NCBI GenBank assembly: GCA_964489055.1
Contig: CAZAXF010000010.1
Location: 7,581 to 71,580 of the forward strand
Length of the DNA stretch: 64,000 nt
Source of the DNA: 66-474 sp964489055
GTDB taxonomy: Bacteria; Pseudomonadota; Gammaproteobacteria; Xanthomonadales; Rhodanobacteraceae
Direction: 5' to 3'
The position numbers and the translations under genes are program-made. The first letter of the stretch is position 1. Every line of letters starts with the position of its first letter. A model generated the notes under the pieces. It was not told where the DNA came from. It was given only the letters and a program-made list of their open reading frames with translations, and made no database searches. This document shows, in pieces, positions 33,866 through 44,275 of the stretch.

Positions 33866-36195
33866 GCAGCTTCTCCCACCGTGGTCGGCCGGTAATCGAG
33901 TACCCGCCCGTTGTCATCCATCAGCACCACCATCGCTGCCGCGCCTTCCTGCCGGTCATCCGCACAGACAAGACTGGCTTCGCCGCTCTCGTCAATCTGC
34001 TTGGAAGCCACCGCAATGCTGGATTCCGGCTGCTTCCAGTTCTTGCGCAAGTCAACGCGCACGGTCGGGACTGTCGATGCAACCTTCACCTTGCAGCGCA
34101 TGCCGCGCCACACGATCTCCACCAGCTTGGCCTCGGTCGCCGCCTGGCCGCGCTGCACGACAAGATCGGGCACTACGCACTCCTGCAAACTGACGCCGCC
34201 GTGCGCGTACTCCTTGCCGGCATAAAACGACCCGATACCCGGTGGCGTCGCAATCCGCACCGTCGGGTTCCAGTACCAGGGAAACGTCGGCAGATCGACC
34301 GCGGAGTTTCCACTCACGCTGGCGCATCGTGCCCAACGGCTTTCCACGAGATAGCGCGGTACCTCTACCTTCGGCAGGCCGCCTGGTAGCAGCAACCAAC
34401 CATGGTCGGTGACCACCCTCACCTTTTGCCAACCCGCATTCAACAGTGCGTTGATCCGAGCAACGATGGTCTCGACCTCGGTGTCGACCTGGCTTACGAC
34501 GCGTGCATCCATCTTGTGGCCAAGCTCATCGAGCTTCCCGATTTCGCTCCAGCCGCCGGCATCGCCGCTGCCGGCAAAGCGGTCGTCGTCTTCTGGCAAG
34601 ACTTCCACGCCTTGGCTCACCATGGCCTGGCGCAAACGCGGCGCGTTCAGCGGCTTGCCATCTGACCTCAAGCACGGGTTGAATTCATCCGTTGGTGAGC
34701 CCGCCTCGACCAGCGCGTGAGCCGGCGAAGCGATGGGCTTGGCCGTATTCGTGACGGTCGGCAGTGGTGAAAGTCGATGCCCGAGCTTCGATGAAAGCCC
34801 ACGGGCTTCCAGGCGTTCGTGCAACATCATCCCGACATCGAAACGCAAGCCGTCGACAAACAGCACGCAGCAATCGCGCTCCGCTACAACCGCCGTGACC
34901 AGGTTGCGCCCCGCCGCAGCAGCGATCAGTTCCTGAAAGCGTCGTGCACCACGATCCAGCCATGGCTCATACAGCGCGCGCACGGCCCTGCCAATCAGCG
35001 CCGTGTCAGGCACGGACCGCGGGCTGGCCAACGCCTCCAGTGCTGCGCGGTCACAGCGCCAACCATTCTCTGCGTATGCCGAAGCCATGGCCTCCGCGGT
35101 CACGCCATCGACCGCGCCCTGGGCAGATCCTGCCAGCCGCGCCAGCGGTTCCAGCGCCATCGCCAGCGGGCTGTCGCCCAGTCGAGCCCATACCCAGGCG
35201 CGCCGCTTGCCGTGCGAGGCCTCCAGCGCGAGGACCTTTTTGCAAGCATCGGCATGCGACGCGTCTCCCACCGACGCAAGGGCCTCCCGCAGTTGCGCCT
35301 CGGCGGCCTCGTTTTCTTTCGGTTGGCGCTCATGGTTGACCAAGAGGCCCTGTGGCTGTGCGCTGCGGAGCAGGGAAGGAATCCCCGCATACAGCGCGGG
35401 CGCTTCCGTGAACCGGAGCCACGCCTGATCCCATTGATTGCCGAAATCGCGCACGCCGTTGAGCAGCGCATCGCCAGCCGCTTGCGGCCCGGCTTGATCG
35501 GGATCGATGCCGAATTCACGCCGGCAGACGTCGCAGAACGTTCGCCAACGCGCCGCGTCGCACGCCGCTTCAAAGCCCGGTGGATCACTCATCCATGCCA
35601 GCAAATCGCGGATCGGATCACCGATCGCCATCCGGTCGAAATCGTCGGCTTCCAGTCGCCGTCCACGCAAGGCCACCAGCGGCTCCACCGCCACGAGTGG
35701 AAGCGCGCGCAACATTGACTCACGCGTGCGGGAATCAGCCGCAACCTCCAGGCCACAGCCCTCCTCCGAGACCAGGAACGCCTCCACGGTCCACTCGCGC
35801 CCATTGCGCTGGTGCCACGTGGCGCCGCGATACTGCAGCTCGATCAATGGCTGCAATTCGCGCGGGCATTCGGTGCCGGCACGCAACGCTTGCCGGCTGA
35901 CGTGCGGCAGATAGAAGATCGGCACGACTCCCTCCGCCAGCGGTTCGGGCAGCGCCCGGCCGACAATGCAGCGAAGCCAGATGACAGGACCGATGCGCCG
36001 CTCGGGCTGGTAAGGACCAAGGGCATACAGCGCCGGCAACGTCTTTTGCAGCATTGGCAGCAGAGGTTGCCATTGGCCGTCCGGGTCGGGCCAGAGCACC
36101 GCGGCCGGTGTCGCAACGCCATCGCCACTGCGTTGCGCAGCCAGCAAGGCATGGTCGATCGATTCAAGCAAGGTCGCAGGCGCGGTCGATGTCAC
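33862..36195 (-). CDS. pglZ: BREX alkaline-phosphatase-superfamily protein PglZ (type B-like)
   Basis: This 777-residue protein belongs to the alkaline phosphatase superfamily used in all BREX systems. The N-terminal part (AAVLWPDPDGQWQPLLPMLQ, GPVIWLRCIV) is that of PglZ type B rather than type A. Metal-site motifs are FVDGLRFDVG (446-455) and VVTDHGWLLLPGG (594-606), with KEYAHGGVSLQE carrying a further His near 680. The C-terminal 90 residues form a beta domain. It overlaps the metallopeptidase gene by 4 bp upstream and brxL by 4 bp downstream. PglZ of other BREX systems has metal-dependent nuclease activity; its exact role in defence is not settled. Confidence 0.93.
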   Translation of the reverse strand: MTSTAPATLLESIDHALLAAQRSGDGVATPAAVLWPDPDGQWQPLLPMLQKTLPALYALGPYQPERRIGPVIWLRCIVGRALPEPLAEGVVPIFYLPHVSRQALRAGTECPRELQPLIELQYRGATWHQRNGREWTVEAFLVSEEGCGLEVAADSRTRESMLRALPLVAVEPLVALRGRRLEADDFDRMAIGDPIRDLLAWMSDPPGFEAACDAARWRTFCDVCRREFGIDPDQAGPQAAGDALLNGVRDFGNQWDQAWLRFTEAPALYAGIPSLLRSAQPQGLLVNHERQPKENEAAEAQLREALASVGDASHADACKKVLALEASHGKRRAWVWARLGDSPLAMALEPLARLAGSAQGAVDGVTAEAMASAYAENGWRCDRAALEALASPRSVPDTALIGRAVRALYEPWLDRGARRFQELIAAAAGRNLVTAVVAERDCCVLFVDGLRFDVGMMLHERLEARGLSSKLGHRLSPLPTVTNTAKPIASPAHALVEAGSPTDEFNPCLRSDGKPLNAPRLRQAMVSQGVEVLPEDDDRFAGSGDAGGWSEIGKLDELGHKMDARVVSQVDTEVETIVARINALLNAGWQKVRVVTDHGWLLLPGGLPKVEVPRYLVESRWARCASVSGNSAVDLPTFPWYWNPTVRIATPPGIGSFYAGKEYAHGGVSLQECVVPDLVVQRGQAATEAKLVEIVWRGMRCKVKVASTVPTVRVDLRKNWKQPESSIAVASKQIDESGEASLVCADDRQEGAAAMVVLMDDNGRVLDYRPTTVGEAA

Positions 36196-37307
36196 TTCTT
36201 GCGCCCCTTGCCTGGCTTCCGTTCGGCCAGCTTCCGTTGGGTCATCTGTTCGATTCGCCCCGCCACCTTGGCGATCAGGTCGAGGGATACCCCTGCCGGC
36301 ACGTCGCCATCGCGCAAGTGCTGTGACACGTACGTGTGGCTGGAACCGGTCAGGCCGAGTCGTGAGGTGACGAGATACGCCGTCGCCTCCGCCTCGATCT
36401 CAACGGAATGGTGATCGAGGTTGGCGCGCGCGGGCCACCAGCGATCCGCATCCGGCCCGAGGTGTCCAAGGAAGACATGCGCCAGCTCGTGGCACAGCAC
36501 CCCGATACGGCTGGGCGTGTCCAGCGCTTCGTGGACGGCAATGCGCATCTTCCAATCGCCGGTGCCGTGATGAAACGTGGCAAACCCCGACAGCGTCGTG
36601 GACAGCGGTTTGAAATCGATGCGAATCCGGTCGTGCCGCGCGGCATTTGCGATCAGCAAGTCCAACGCGTCATCCGATACCGGCCCATCAAACTTCGAAA
36701 ACTGTTGCAGTTCCACCGGTAGTGGCGGGCCATCCGTATCGTCGATGTCATACACGCAGATCAAAGGACGCATGGGTGCCAGAATCAGCAACGGGCGAGC
36801 GTCTTCTTTGATTGTGCGCCCGAAACGCTTGCGCCAATCGGTGTCGGTGGCAAAGAAGCTGCACGCTGGATTCTGCAGGTGCACCAGCATGTTGTTGTAG
36901 GGCGCGTATTCCTTGAAACGCGCCATGAAGTCGATCATCTCGCGGAAACTGGCTGCCGAACGGTATTGCTTGCTCCGCCGAATCAACTGGTCGAACGAGG
37001 ATTCCACTGCCCGGCCCGGCCCCGCCTCGCCAAACAGCGCACGCATCAAGTCCTCGTCGTCCAGAATCGCCTGTGCGTACTCCCGGCAGGCCCGGGATTG
37101 ACTGGTGTCCGCGCTCAACGCAAGCAACGCCGGCTTCAGTTCGCAATGGGCCGCGGCGCCGACCTGCTGGTGCACGGCAAGTACCAGTTCATACGGCGAC
37201 GGCTGACGCGGTGCACTCAGCGCGTCCAGGATCACCTTACGAACCTGCGCCGCATACAACAAATCCGATTGCGGCGGCTCGAAAAGCTTGGCTTGATCCA
37301 GACTCAT
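36192..37307 (-). CDS. ImmA/IrrE-type metallopeptidase inside the BREX operon
   Basis: This 371-residue protein has the zinc-protease motif HELAH at 273-277 (VLCHELAHVFLGHLG) and a downstream acidic cluster with Glu (HHSVEIEAEATAYL) as in ImmA/IrrE peptidases. The N-terminal half contains an ArdC-like segment (FREMIDFMARFKEYAPYNNM, FFATDTDWRKRFGR). Both parts occur in anti-restriction ArdC and in phage-repressor-cleaving ImmA. It overlaps pglX and pglZ by 4 bp each, so it is a fixed member of the operon rather than a chance insertion. A role in regulating or triggering the system by proteolysis is an inference. Confidence 0.88.
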   Translation of the reverse strand: MSLDQAKLFEPPQSDLLYAAQVRKVILDALSAPRQPSPYELVLAVHQQVGAAAHCELKPALLALSADTSQSRACREYAQAILDDEDLMRALFGEAGPGRAVESSFDQLIRRSKQYRSAASFREMIDFMARFKEYAPYNNMLVHLQNPACSFFATDTDWRKRFGRTIKEDARPLLILAPMRPLICVYDIDDTDGPPLPVELQQFSKFDGPVSDDALDLLIANAARHDRIRIDFKPLSTTLSGFATFHHGTGDWKMRIAVHEALDTPSRIGVLCHELAHVFLGHLGPDADRWWPARANLDHHSVEIEAEATAYLVTSRLGLTGSSHTYVSQHLRDGDVPAGVSLDLIAKVAGRIEQMTQRKLAERKPGKGRKK

Positions 37308-40300
37308 GACGACCGCTTTGCACGCGCGGCTTGTTTGGGGGCGACGCTGTAGTGAAGATCATTCCAGCGGTTGCCGTCGAATTCCTTCCCGCCCTTGAAG
37401 TCCTGCGTGACTTCATCCCAGCCCCAGAACCACGGATATTCGTCCCTCGGCCGCTGGGGTTCCTTGCCCCGGTCCTTGGTCCACTTGATCTTCGGCGCTG
37501 CGCGCAGGATGCACGCATTTCTGGCGCGCGCCTGGAATGGTCGCGCAGTCATGAAGGGGCGGATGTTCAGGCGCACGCCGTCATTGATGTCCGGCTCCCA
37601 GCCGATCGGCTGCTCTGCCAGCGGCTTCCAGCGCACGAAGAGATCGTAGGGTGGCTCGCCGGCGAGGATCTTCTCCAACTCGGTCTTCAGATGCATGGCT
37701 GCCGCCAGCCGCGCATCGGCACCTTCCGCCCCGGCCTTCTGGTCGGCTGCCTGGCGGTTGATCCAGTCGCCCAGCGTGCTGTAAATCAGCTTCGAAAGCA
37801 GGCGTCTGCCTTCACCGTTGCCGGCGGCGAGTCGGTGATAGTTGACGAGCGCGTTGAAGCCATCACGTCGTCCGTCCCAGATGTGCCAGACGAACGGACG
37901 CTGATGGAACAGTGCGCAGTGCTCGGAGAAGAAGTGGTCGCGCAGCCAGTCATCGAGCGTGATGCCCTCATGGCCAGCGTTTGCAAGTAGCGTCGCCAGC
38001 TTGCCGGCCGACCATTCTTTCCCGTAGGCGTCGGCCAAGAGGTCGCGCAAGCGATCCGCGGCAGCGGACTCATGCATGGTCGGCGACAGCGAAACGATGC
38101 CGTCGTTGTCAGCATGCTTTCCAAGTCCATCCGACTCTAGCGCGGGACAATCCGGGAAACTCGAACCGGTCTGGCGCGGCCAGCGATAGCCAACTAGACG
38201 GGTGACGGCTACCTGTAGTGGCCCGTCCGAGCCTTTAGGGTGGCCATTGAAGATCCATTGCGTAGGATCGTCGGAGTGAGCCTTAGGTAGCCCATGAGGG
38301 TACGCCTCCGCCGCCACGCGCTGCCAGTGATCAAGATCAAATGGGACATACGCGATGCTTTTGCGTGCAACGCAAACCTTCTGGTCGAGCCGCCGTACTT
38401 GTTCAGCAAACTTTCCAGTTTCACAGAACATCCAAATTGCAGCCAGGAAATTTTCATCCTTCGGAGCGATCACGAACGCTCCGTGAGTGAATGGGGTACC
38501 TATATATAGCGTCTGCCGCAAGTCACGCATTGTGCTCACAGCGATTCCCCGTCGGCCCCAAACTTCCTCTCCCTTTATCCAACTCGTTACAGTCTCGTTG
38601 CCGAGCCTTCCTTGAACGAACTTGAGCAAAACACCGGATCCGTCCTCCCAGAACAAAACATTTTCCTTTCCGGCACAGAAGGATTCGTTGTCCGCAGCCG
38701 CCTCTTGACAAACCCAACCATTATCGACTCTGGGCAGCTCCCAGAAATTGCGGCCAAAACGTGAATAGTCGCCCGTGTGCAGCCCCTCGGAAACGTGGGC
38801 CACGTCCTCAAGCCGCTCGTGAACTGATCCCATCGCTCCCAGGACGACCTTTTTTTCTGGGTTGCAAAGCTGCTTCGCCTGACTCACGACACGCGATGGG
38901 TCGCCTTGCAGTTCGAGAGCCTTTTCGGCAGCGTTGGCTCCAGCGCTGGCATCGTATGCAGCAAAGTTCCATTGCGCGTGTGGCTTCCGCGCCGTCAGCG
39001 CGAGCAGCGAGGTAAAGGCCCCGGCAGCTTGTGGGCTCTCGAACCCATGTTCACCCAATCGCGCCACGGCATTCCACTCGATGTCCTCGAGCAATCGCTT
39101 GCGGAGATGTTTGTATGTTCCGAGAAACAGCCAGTTCTGCGGCGTCACCAGTGCGGCGCTGCCAGCCTCACTGCAAAACGCGAGGCAACGTTCGACGAAG
39201 CAGGTGGCAAGATCCGCTTTGGCCGCCGGATACACGTCTTGGCAATACTTCTTCAGCGTTTCGTCCTGCTTGCCGCGCCCGAGGTATGGCACGTTCGTCG
39301 CGACCAGCGTGAAGTCGCCGGCCAGAATTTCCGCCGCCTTGGCAAGTCCTTGGGCAGCCACCGCCATTTCCGACAGCTCCGCATTGTCGGTCTTGGCCAT
39401 GACCTTCGCGAGCAACGGCGCCAGCTTGGCGAAATCAGCTTCCACCAGGTCCCCGCCCGTACCCGGCTGGATCAGGCTGCCCAGTGTAGGTGCCTTGGCG
39501 AAGAGGTCGTAGAGGCGCTCGAAACCTCGCCGGGTGGCGTCGGAAAACAGGTTCTCGCTCTTGGTACCGAGCAGGTCCTGGTCCGGGGCCACCGGCAATT
39601 CGGCCGCGGTGCGTTCGGCCAGCTTCAGCCATTCGGTCTTGCTGACGCCCAGTGACAAGCCGGAACACGCAAGGTGCAAGGCGGGCAGCGCCCTGTGGCC
39701 TACGCGGCGCCACGCCGCCAACGCGAGATTGAACGCCGCGATTTGGGTGCAACGGGGATCGAGCTCCAGGCCATAGAGGTTGTCGCGCAGCACAGCCTCG
39801 ATGGCGGCATCCGGAGCAAGGCCTTCTTCCTGCGCACGCATCGCCGCGAGCAAAGGCAGCGCAAAAACCAAAAAATGACCACTGCCCATGCAAGGGTCCA
39901 GCAGCCTTATGTCCTTCGCTGCTTCCGGCCAGCCATCGAAGCAACCGGCAGCGGGTCGCCACGGGCTGCCCTCCTCGTCACGAACAAACCGCAGGTACGC
40001 CCACGTCACGCCATCCAGTGCGCAGGCGGCTCGCAGCGATTCTTCGTCCTGTGCGGAATTTGCGAGATCAGGATTGGCTGCCAACGTCTTCCCCGCCCAC
40101 CACGCTCCCAACGTGTTGTGCAGCAAAAACGCCACCATGTAGTCCTCGGTGAAAAGCTGGGTAACGGCAGGCAACTCATCCGCACCGATCTTGTCCCCCG
40201 AGCGGTTCACTGCTTCCTTGCTGTCGGCTTGCCAGAACTGATACACCCAGCCCAGACTGTCGTCGGATATAAATACTTCCGACGGCAATGCTTTCAGCAA

Positions 40301-40810
40301 GTCGTCCAGCTCGGATCGGGTCTCTGGTGGCAGGTTGACCTTGAGGACCGGATCGTCGTTGCGGAAGATTTGCGGGAGCATGATTTCCGCATAGTCACTC
40401 GCCAGCGCGAGCCAGTCGGCTTGCCGCTCGCGCGCCAGCTCCCGACACTCGTCCAAGGTGATCGCAACGCCGCTTTCGGGCTCGATCAGCAGGTCGTTCT
40501 CGGCCAGGTAGCGGGCGAACAACATGCGATGCCAGTGCTGGTAGGCAAACTCCCTGACGAGGCGGTGCAGCGTCTGCGCACCGGACTTCGGATCACGCGT
40601 GTCGCCGAGTTGCCGCCCATGCGCGCGCAGCGCGTTGCGGTACTTGACGCGCTCCGGCGACAGGTGACCGGGCGCCTTGGCATTGCCGGCCGCCAACTGT
40701 TCGAGCGATTTCTGTGCGCCAGCTTCGGCGATGCGGCGTGCGGCACGTACCGTATTCTCGAGCTGCCTCCGCAGCTCCCGTGGCAACGTGGTCGGGGACG
40801 AATCTGCCAC
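37304..40810 (-). CDS. pglX: BREX adenine-specific DNA methyltransferase PglX
   Basis: This 1,168-residue class I N6-adenine methyltransferase marks host DNA at a short motif for self-recognition. AdoMet motif I is LDPCMGSGHF (304-313), and GLELDP (347-352) follows at the acidic motif II. The catalytic motif reads NVPY (506-509) instead of the common NPPY. The region after 600 is the large target-recognition and helical part (VCVARKSIAYVPFDLDHWQR). The start is GTG at 40810, one base after the brxC stop, and the stop overlaps the metallopeptidase start. Length and position match PglX of type 1 systems. The target motif cannot be predicted. Confidence 0.94.
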   Translation of the reverse strand: MADSSPTTLPRELRRQLENTVRAARRIAEAGAQKSLEQLAAGNAKAPGHLSPERVKYRNALRAHGRQLGDTRDPKSGAQTLHRLVREFAYQHWHRMLFARYLAENDLLIEPESGVAITLDECRELARERQADWLALASDYAEIMLPQIFRNDDPVLKVNLPPETRSELDDLLKALPSEVFISDDSLGWVYQFWQADSKEAVNRSGDKIGADELPAVTQLFTEDYMVAFLLHNTLGAWWAGKTLAANPDLANSAQDEESLRAACALDGVTWAYLRFVRDEEGSPWRPAAGCFDGWPEAAKDIRLLDPCMGSGHFLVFALPLLAAMRAQEEGLAPDAAIEAVLRDNLYGLELDPRCTQIAAFNLALAAWRRVGHRALPALHLACSGLSLGVSKTEWLKLAERTAAELPVAPDQDLLGTKSENLFSDATRRGFERLYDLFAKAPTLGSLIQPGTGGDLVEADFAKLAPLLAKVMAKTDNAELSEMAVAAQGLAKAAEILAGDFTLVATNVPYLGRGKQDETLKKYCQDVYPAAKADLATCFVERCLAFCSEAGSAALVTPQNWLFLGTYKHLRKRLLEDIEWNAVARLGEHGFESPQAAGAFTSLLALTARKPHAQWNFAAYDASAGANAAEKALELQGDPSRVVSQAKQLCNPEKKVVLGAMGSVHERLEDVAHVSEGLHTGDYSRFGRNFWELPRVDNGWVCQEAAADNESFCAGKENVLFWEDGSGVLLKFVQGRLGNETVTSWIKGEEVWGRRGIAVSTMRDLRQTLYIGTPFTHGAFVIAPKDENFLAAIWMFCETGKFAEQVRRLDQKVCVARKSIAYVPFDLDHWQRVAAEAYPHGLPKAHSDDPTQWIFNGHPKGSDGPLQVAVTRLVGYRWPRQTGSSFPDCPALESDGLGKHADNDGIVSLSPTMHESAAADRLRDLLADAYGKEWSAGKLATLLANAGHEGITLDDWLRDHFFSEHCALFHQRPFVWHIWDGRRDGFNALVNYHRLAAGNGEGRRLLSKLIYSTLGDWINRQAADQKAGAEGADARLAAAMHLKTELEKILAGEPPYDLFVRWKPLAEQPIGWEPDINDGVRLNIRPFMTARPFQARARNACILRAAPKIKWTKDRGKEPQRPRDEYPWFWGWDEVTQDFKGGKEFDGNRWNDLHYSVAPKQAARAKRSS

Positions 40811-40811
40811 G

Positions 40812-43800
40812 TCAGTTCACCAATACCGGGCCGCGCTCGAGGGCGGCGGCCAGCGCTTTGCGTTGGCGATCCAGCCACGCATCCAGCTCCGTCGCGTCGT
40901 GCAGTGTCGCGCGCTCGATGGTGACAGATTGAAGCTTTGGCTCCAATTGCCGGATGGCCCGTTCGATAGCCTGCGCCACGCGGATGGGCATGGCGTCGCA
41001 CTCGGCGCGCCAAGCCACAAGGCTGCGGCGGTCTAGCGAATCCAGAAGACGCTCGTTGGTGGCCACATCTACGGCGGGCGGAGCCTGCAGGCCAACTTCT
41101 GCCAAGATGGCGTGCTGATCGTTGCTGGGAATACGCTGCCAAGCTTCGTTGGAATCCAACTCAGCCTGCGCTTCGGCATACGCGCTTTTGTACGCGTTGG
41201 CTGCGCTCGTTACCTTCTCTCGGAGCAATCCGGAGAGTTGCTGGCGAAGTGGCGTCATCGGATCGCCGGGATCGAGCAACATCCTGTTGCTGCGGATTGC
41301 GTGCATTTGTTCGCGCACGGCATCGGCGTCCTGCAATTCCGAGGCATGTACAGCCAGCTTCTCCAGCAACTCCCAATCAGATTTGCGCTTTTTCGCCAAT
41401 CCCGCCGCGGTCCGCCAGGCGTGGGCATTTTTCTCCAGTTCGGGCGCTTGCGTATTCAGCGCCGCCAACTGTTCGTTTCCGGACAGACGCTGCAAGTCCT
41501 CGATGGCAGCCGTATCTGGACACTTCGGCAGCGGCGGCTCCCCACCGGCCTGTCGGGCCATGCGTAGCAGCGCTTGCAGAAATTCGCCGGCCTTGGCCGA
41601 TTCTTCGCCGCTCTTGCACGATACCTGCGCGCTCTGGAACAACTTGCGCAGCCTCAGGCGATCGGACACGGACAACGTCACCGATTCCGTCCGGAATTCG
41701 GCCTTGGCAATCTTGTTTTGATCGAGCTGACCGGGCGCCAGCACCGCGCCATTGAGTGTTGCAACCAGGAATTGGCTGCGGTGCAGCGCGATCAACGCCG
41801 CATCGATGGCATCCTGTGGCCAGCCGAACGGACTGGTTCGCAAGATCTTGCGAACATCGGTACCGCTCTTGCCGGCCCCGATGGTGGCAATGACTTCCTG
41901 GCAGACGGGATGCTTCTCCGTTGCCCCGGAAAACCCGAGCGGCTTGAAAGGCTGGTCCGCGCCGTCGCGCGCGTGCTTGATGACCGCCGCCCAGGCAGCC
42001 GAATCGGCCTCCTTGAAGCGTGGGAACAGCCGCACCAGGGCATCGTCGGCCGCTGCATGCAGCTTTTCATCGAGGCTCGCCAACAACACTTCGGTTCCGC
42101 CGCCCTGATAGACCTTCGCGTTGCCGACGATTTCCTGGGTAAGCCGGGCGCACTCCTCTGAAGCGCGTTGGCGGCGGCTCTCCATGCTATTGCGGGCTTC
42201 ACGACCTTCGTCGGTCGTCGGAATGCCCTTGGCGTCCATCGCGCGTTTTGCCGCCTCGGCTTCAACAATGGCGCGCTTGATATCCTCGGCTGCCTGCTTG
42301 CCGATGAATACATGGATGATCGGGCTGTCGGTTCCGGCACTACGTGCGGCTCCCTCGACTTCCCTTTGCGAGCACGACCAGCCATCGCGGATCCACACCG
42401 GTATGGCCGTGCCATCGACAACCGGCGGCGTTTGTTCACGGGAAATCTGCAATGGACGAGGCACTTTGGCTTCGCCTTGCATCAGCCGATGCGCCCGCAC
42501 CACCCGGTCGGCCGCTCCATACAACAATTGGTCCTGCAAGAACTGGATGGTGGCCGCGTCGGCACCAAGACGGGTTTGGCAGTTGCGAAACTCGCGGTCC
42601 CATTCCGTACCCTCGCGGGTTTGCATCCGATATTCGTCACCAACCTGCATCAACACGCCCTGCTGGGCAAGCCGACGGAGTATCGCTTCGACGTCACTGC
42701 GCAACTTGCCATTGTCGGCGGCAAGGTCGCTTACCAGCAGGTCTGCTATGTGGTCCTTGTTTGCGCGCACGCCGATATCCGCGCCGGAATCGCGCCTCAG
42801 TTTGCCGATGAGAAACACGAGACCACAAATTCGGCGCGCGAGCTCGCCCTCCTCCTTGCCGACGCGCAGGACGCGTTCGTTGATTTCGCGCAACAGCACG
42901 CCGGTGGTGAGCATGTCCGCCGCCTGCGCGTCGAACAGTTCGTCGCCCGGTACCACGGATGTCATGGGCTGGTCCGACAAGCGGGCAACTGCATCGTGGA
43001 TGACCCGCAGCTGCGAACGCAGCTGGCTTCGGGTGCCGGCGGTGTCGATCTGGCGGAAGCAATGCTCCCAAAACCGTCGACGTACAGGCAACAGCGGGAA
43101 ATCATCAACGATGTGCTGCTGGTCCTCGCTTATCTCGCCAATCGCCGTGCCCTGCAACTGGCGAGAAATCTCACCGGCATATTTGTCCAGCATCTTGCGC
43201 ACGTCGTCGACCGCGCTGGCCTTCTTTTGCAAGAGCACCTCGCGGGTTACCGTTTCGACGTCGGCGTCGGACAGCGGCACGCGGATCGTGAATCGATCCA
43301 TCAATTTGTGCAGCAGAGGGACGTCGGTCAAGGCGCTCTGGCCCGCGCAAACCATGAGGACGTGGCTGTCGAGTTGCTTGGAAACTGCCTCGGCGACCTC
43401 GGTTACGAGCACCGAACGGTCGTTCGAATCGCCGATGTATTGCTGCGCCTCATCCAGCACCAACAGCGTGCACGGCATGCGGCCGTCATGTCCGGCCAAC
43501 TTGAGGGCGTCCTTCGCGGCACGCAGAAACTGTGCGGTCGTGATGTCGACGACTTGCGGCGCAAATTGGGCCTTGATCTGCTGTTTCGCCTGCGCTTCAT
43601 CGGACGCGAAGGTCGGATCACAGGCCAGCAATGCACGCGCGATGCGCCCGCTTACATAGAGGTTGTTGAGTTCGCGGCTGAAATCTCGGTCGTCGGCCTC
43701 GACCGCCGCCTTGACCTTGTCGTAATAATCGTTTTCCCTCAGCCACAAGCAAAAGCGCGCCTGCGGATACTGTTCCGGCAATCCCAACGCCTTCAGCAGC

Positions 43801-44264
43801 ACAGCGAGAATGCTGAGGCGCACGTTCTCGGTGGAACCACTGGGCAGCGATCCGGCAGCCGCCACCAGTCCGCCAGCACGCTTCCCGGCGGTATCGAGCT
43901 CCCGAAGCAGCGCATTCAGCTCGTCCGGCATACGCGGCACCAGGCTGCGTGCGGTGGAACCATCCGGAAACGCGGTGTCCCGCCACAGGTGGCAAAGCAT
44001 TTTCAGAAGGTGCGACTTGCCGCTGCCGAAGAACCCGCTCACCCACGCCGCGCGCTGGCTGGTACCTCCAACGCCGTCGAGAAATGACCGCAGGATTCGT
44101 TGCACGCCGTCGGCGTACTGGCCTTCGCACACGAACGTGCACAGCTCGCCATGCAGTTCCTTGAGCGCATTGTCATCTGACCCGGCGATCCGCGCTTGGC
44201 CTTGGTTGACCAACGGGTGCGTCGCCGGGTCGCGCTGCAAGATATCCTTGATCTTCTCGTTCAT
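40812..44264 (-). CDS. brxC: BREX ATPase BrxC
   Basis: About 1,150 residues from the ATG at 44264 (MNEKIKDILQRDPATHPLVN). The frame is open to 44441 but that part overlaps brxB. It is a large P-loop ATPase with Walker A GFFGSGKS (77-84), LLVLDEAQQYIGDS as Walker B near 230, and a long helical and coiled C-terminal half. BrxC is the ORC/Cdc6-like ATPase essential for BREX defence and methylation. It follows brxB by 11 bp and precedes pglX by one base. Length and motifs match the family and no damage is seen. Confidence 0.94.
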   Translation of the reverse strand: MNEKIKDILQRDPATHPLVNQGQARIAGSDDNALKELHGELCTFVCEGQYADGVQRILRSFLDGVGGTSQRAAWVSGFFGSGKSHLLKMLCHLWRDTAFPDGSTARSLVPRMPDELNALLRELDTAGKRAGGLVAAAGSLPSGSTENVRLSILAVLLKALGLPEQYPQARFCLWLRENDYYDKVKAAVEADDRDFSRELNNLYVSGRIARALLACDPTFASDEAQAKQQIKAQFAPQVVDITTAQFLRAAKDALKLAGHDGRMPCTLLVLDEAQQYIGDSNDRSVLVTEVAEAVSKQLDSHVLMVCAGQSALTDVPLLHKLMDRFTIRVPLSDADVETVTREVLLQKKASAVDDVRKMLDKYAGEISRQLQGTAIGEISEDQQHIVDDFPLLPVRRRFWEHCFRQIDTAGTRSQLRSQLRVIHDAVARLSDQPMTSVVPGDELFDAQAADMLTTGVLLREINERVLRVGKEEGELARRICGLVFLIGKLRRDSGADIGVRANKDHIADLLVSDLAADNGKLRSDVEAILRRLAQQGVLMQVGDEYRMQTREGTEWDREFRNCQTRLGADAATIQFLQDQLLYGAADRVVRAHRLMQGEAKVPRPLQISREQTPPVVDGTAIPVWIRDGWSCSQREVEGAARSAGTDSPIIHVFIGKQAAEDIKRAIVEAEAAKRAMDAKGIPTTDEGREARNSMESRRQRASEECARLTQEIVGNAKVYQGGGTEVLLASLDEKLHAAADDALVRLFPRFKEADSAAWAAVIKHARDGADQPFKPLGFSGATEKHPVCQEVIATIGAGKSGTDVRKILRTSPFGWPQDAIDAALIALHRSQFLVATLNGAVLAPGQLDQNKIAKAEFRTESVTLSVSDRLRLRKLFQSAQVSCKSGEESAKAGEFLQALLRMARQAGGEPPLPKCPDTAAIEDLQRLSGNEQLAALNTQAPELEKNAHAWRTAAGLAKKRKSDWELLEKLAVHASELQDADAVREQMHAIRSNRMLLDPGDPMTPLRQQLSGLLREKVTSAANAYKSAYAEAQAELDSNEAWQRIPSNDQHAILAEVGLQAPPAVDVATNERLLDSLDRRSLVAWRAECDAMPIRVAQAIERAIRQLEPKLQSVTIERATLHDATELDAWLDRQRKALAAALERGPVLVN

Positions 44265-44275
44265 CGCAACCCCTG

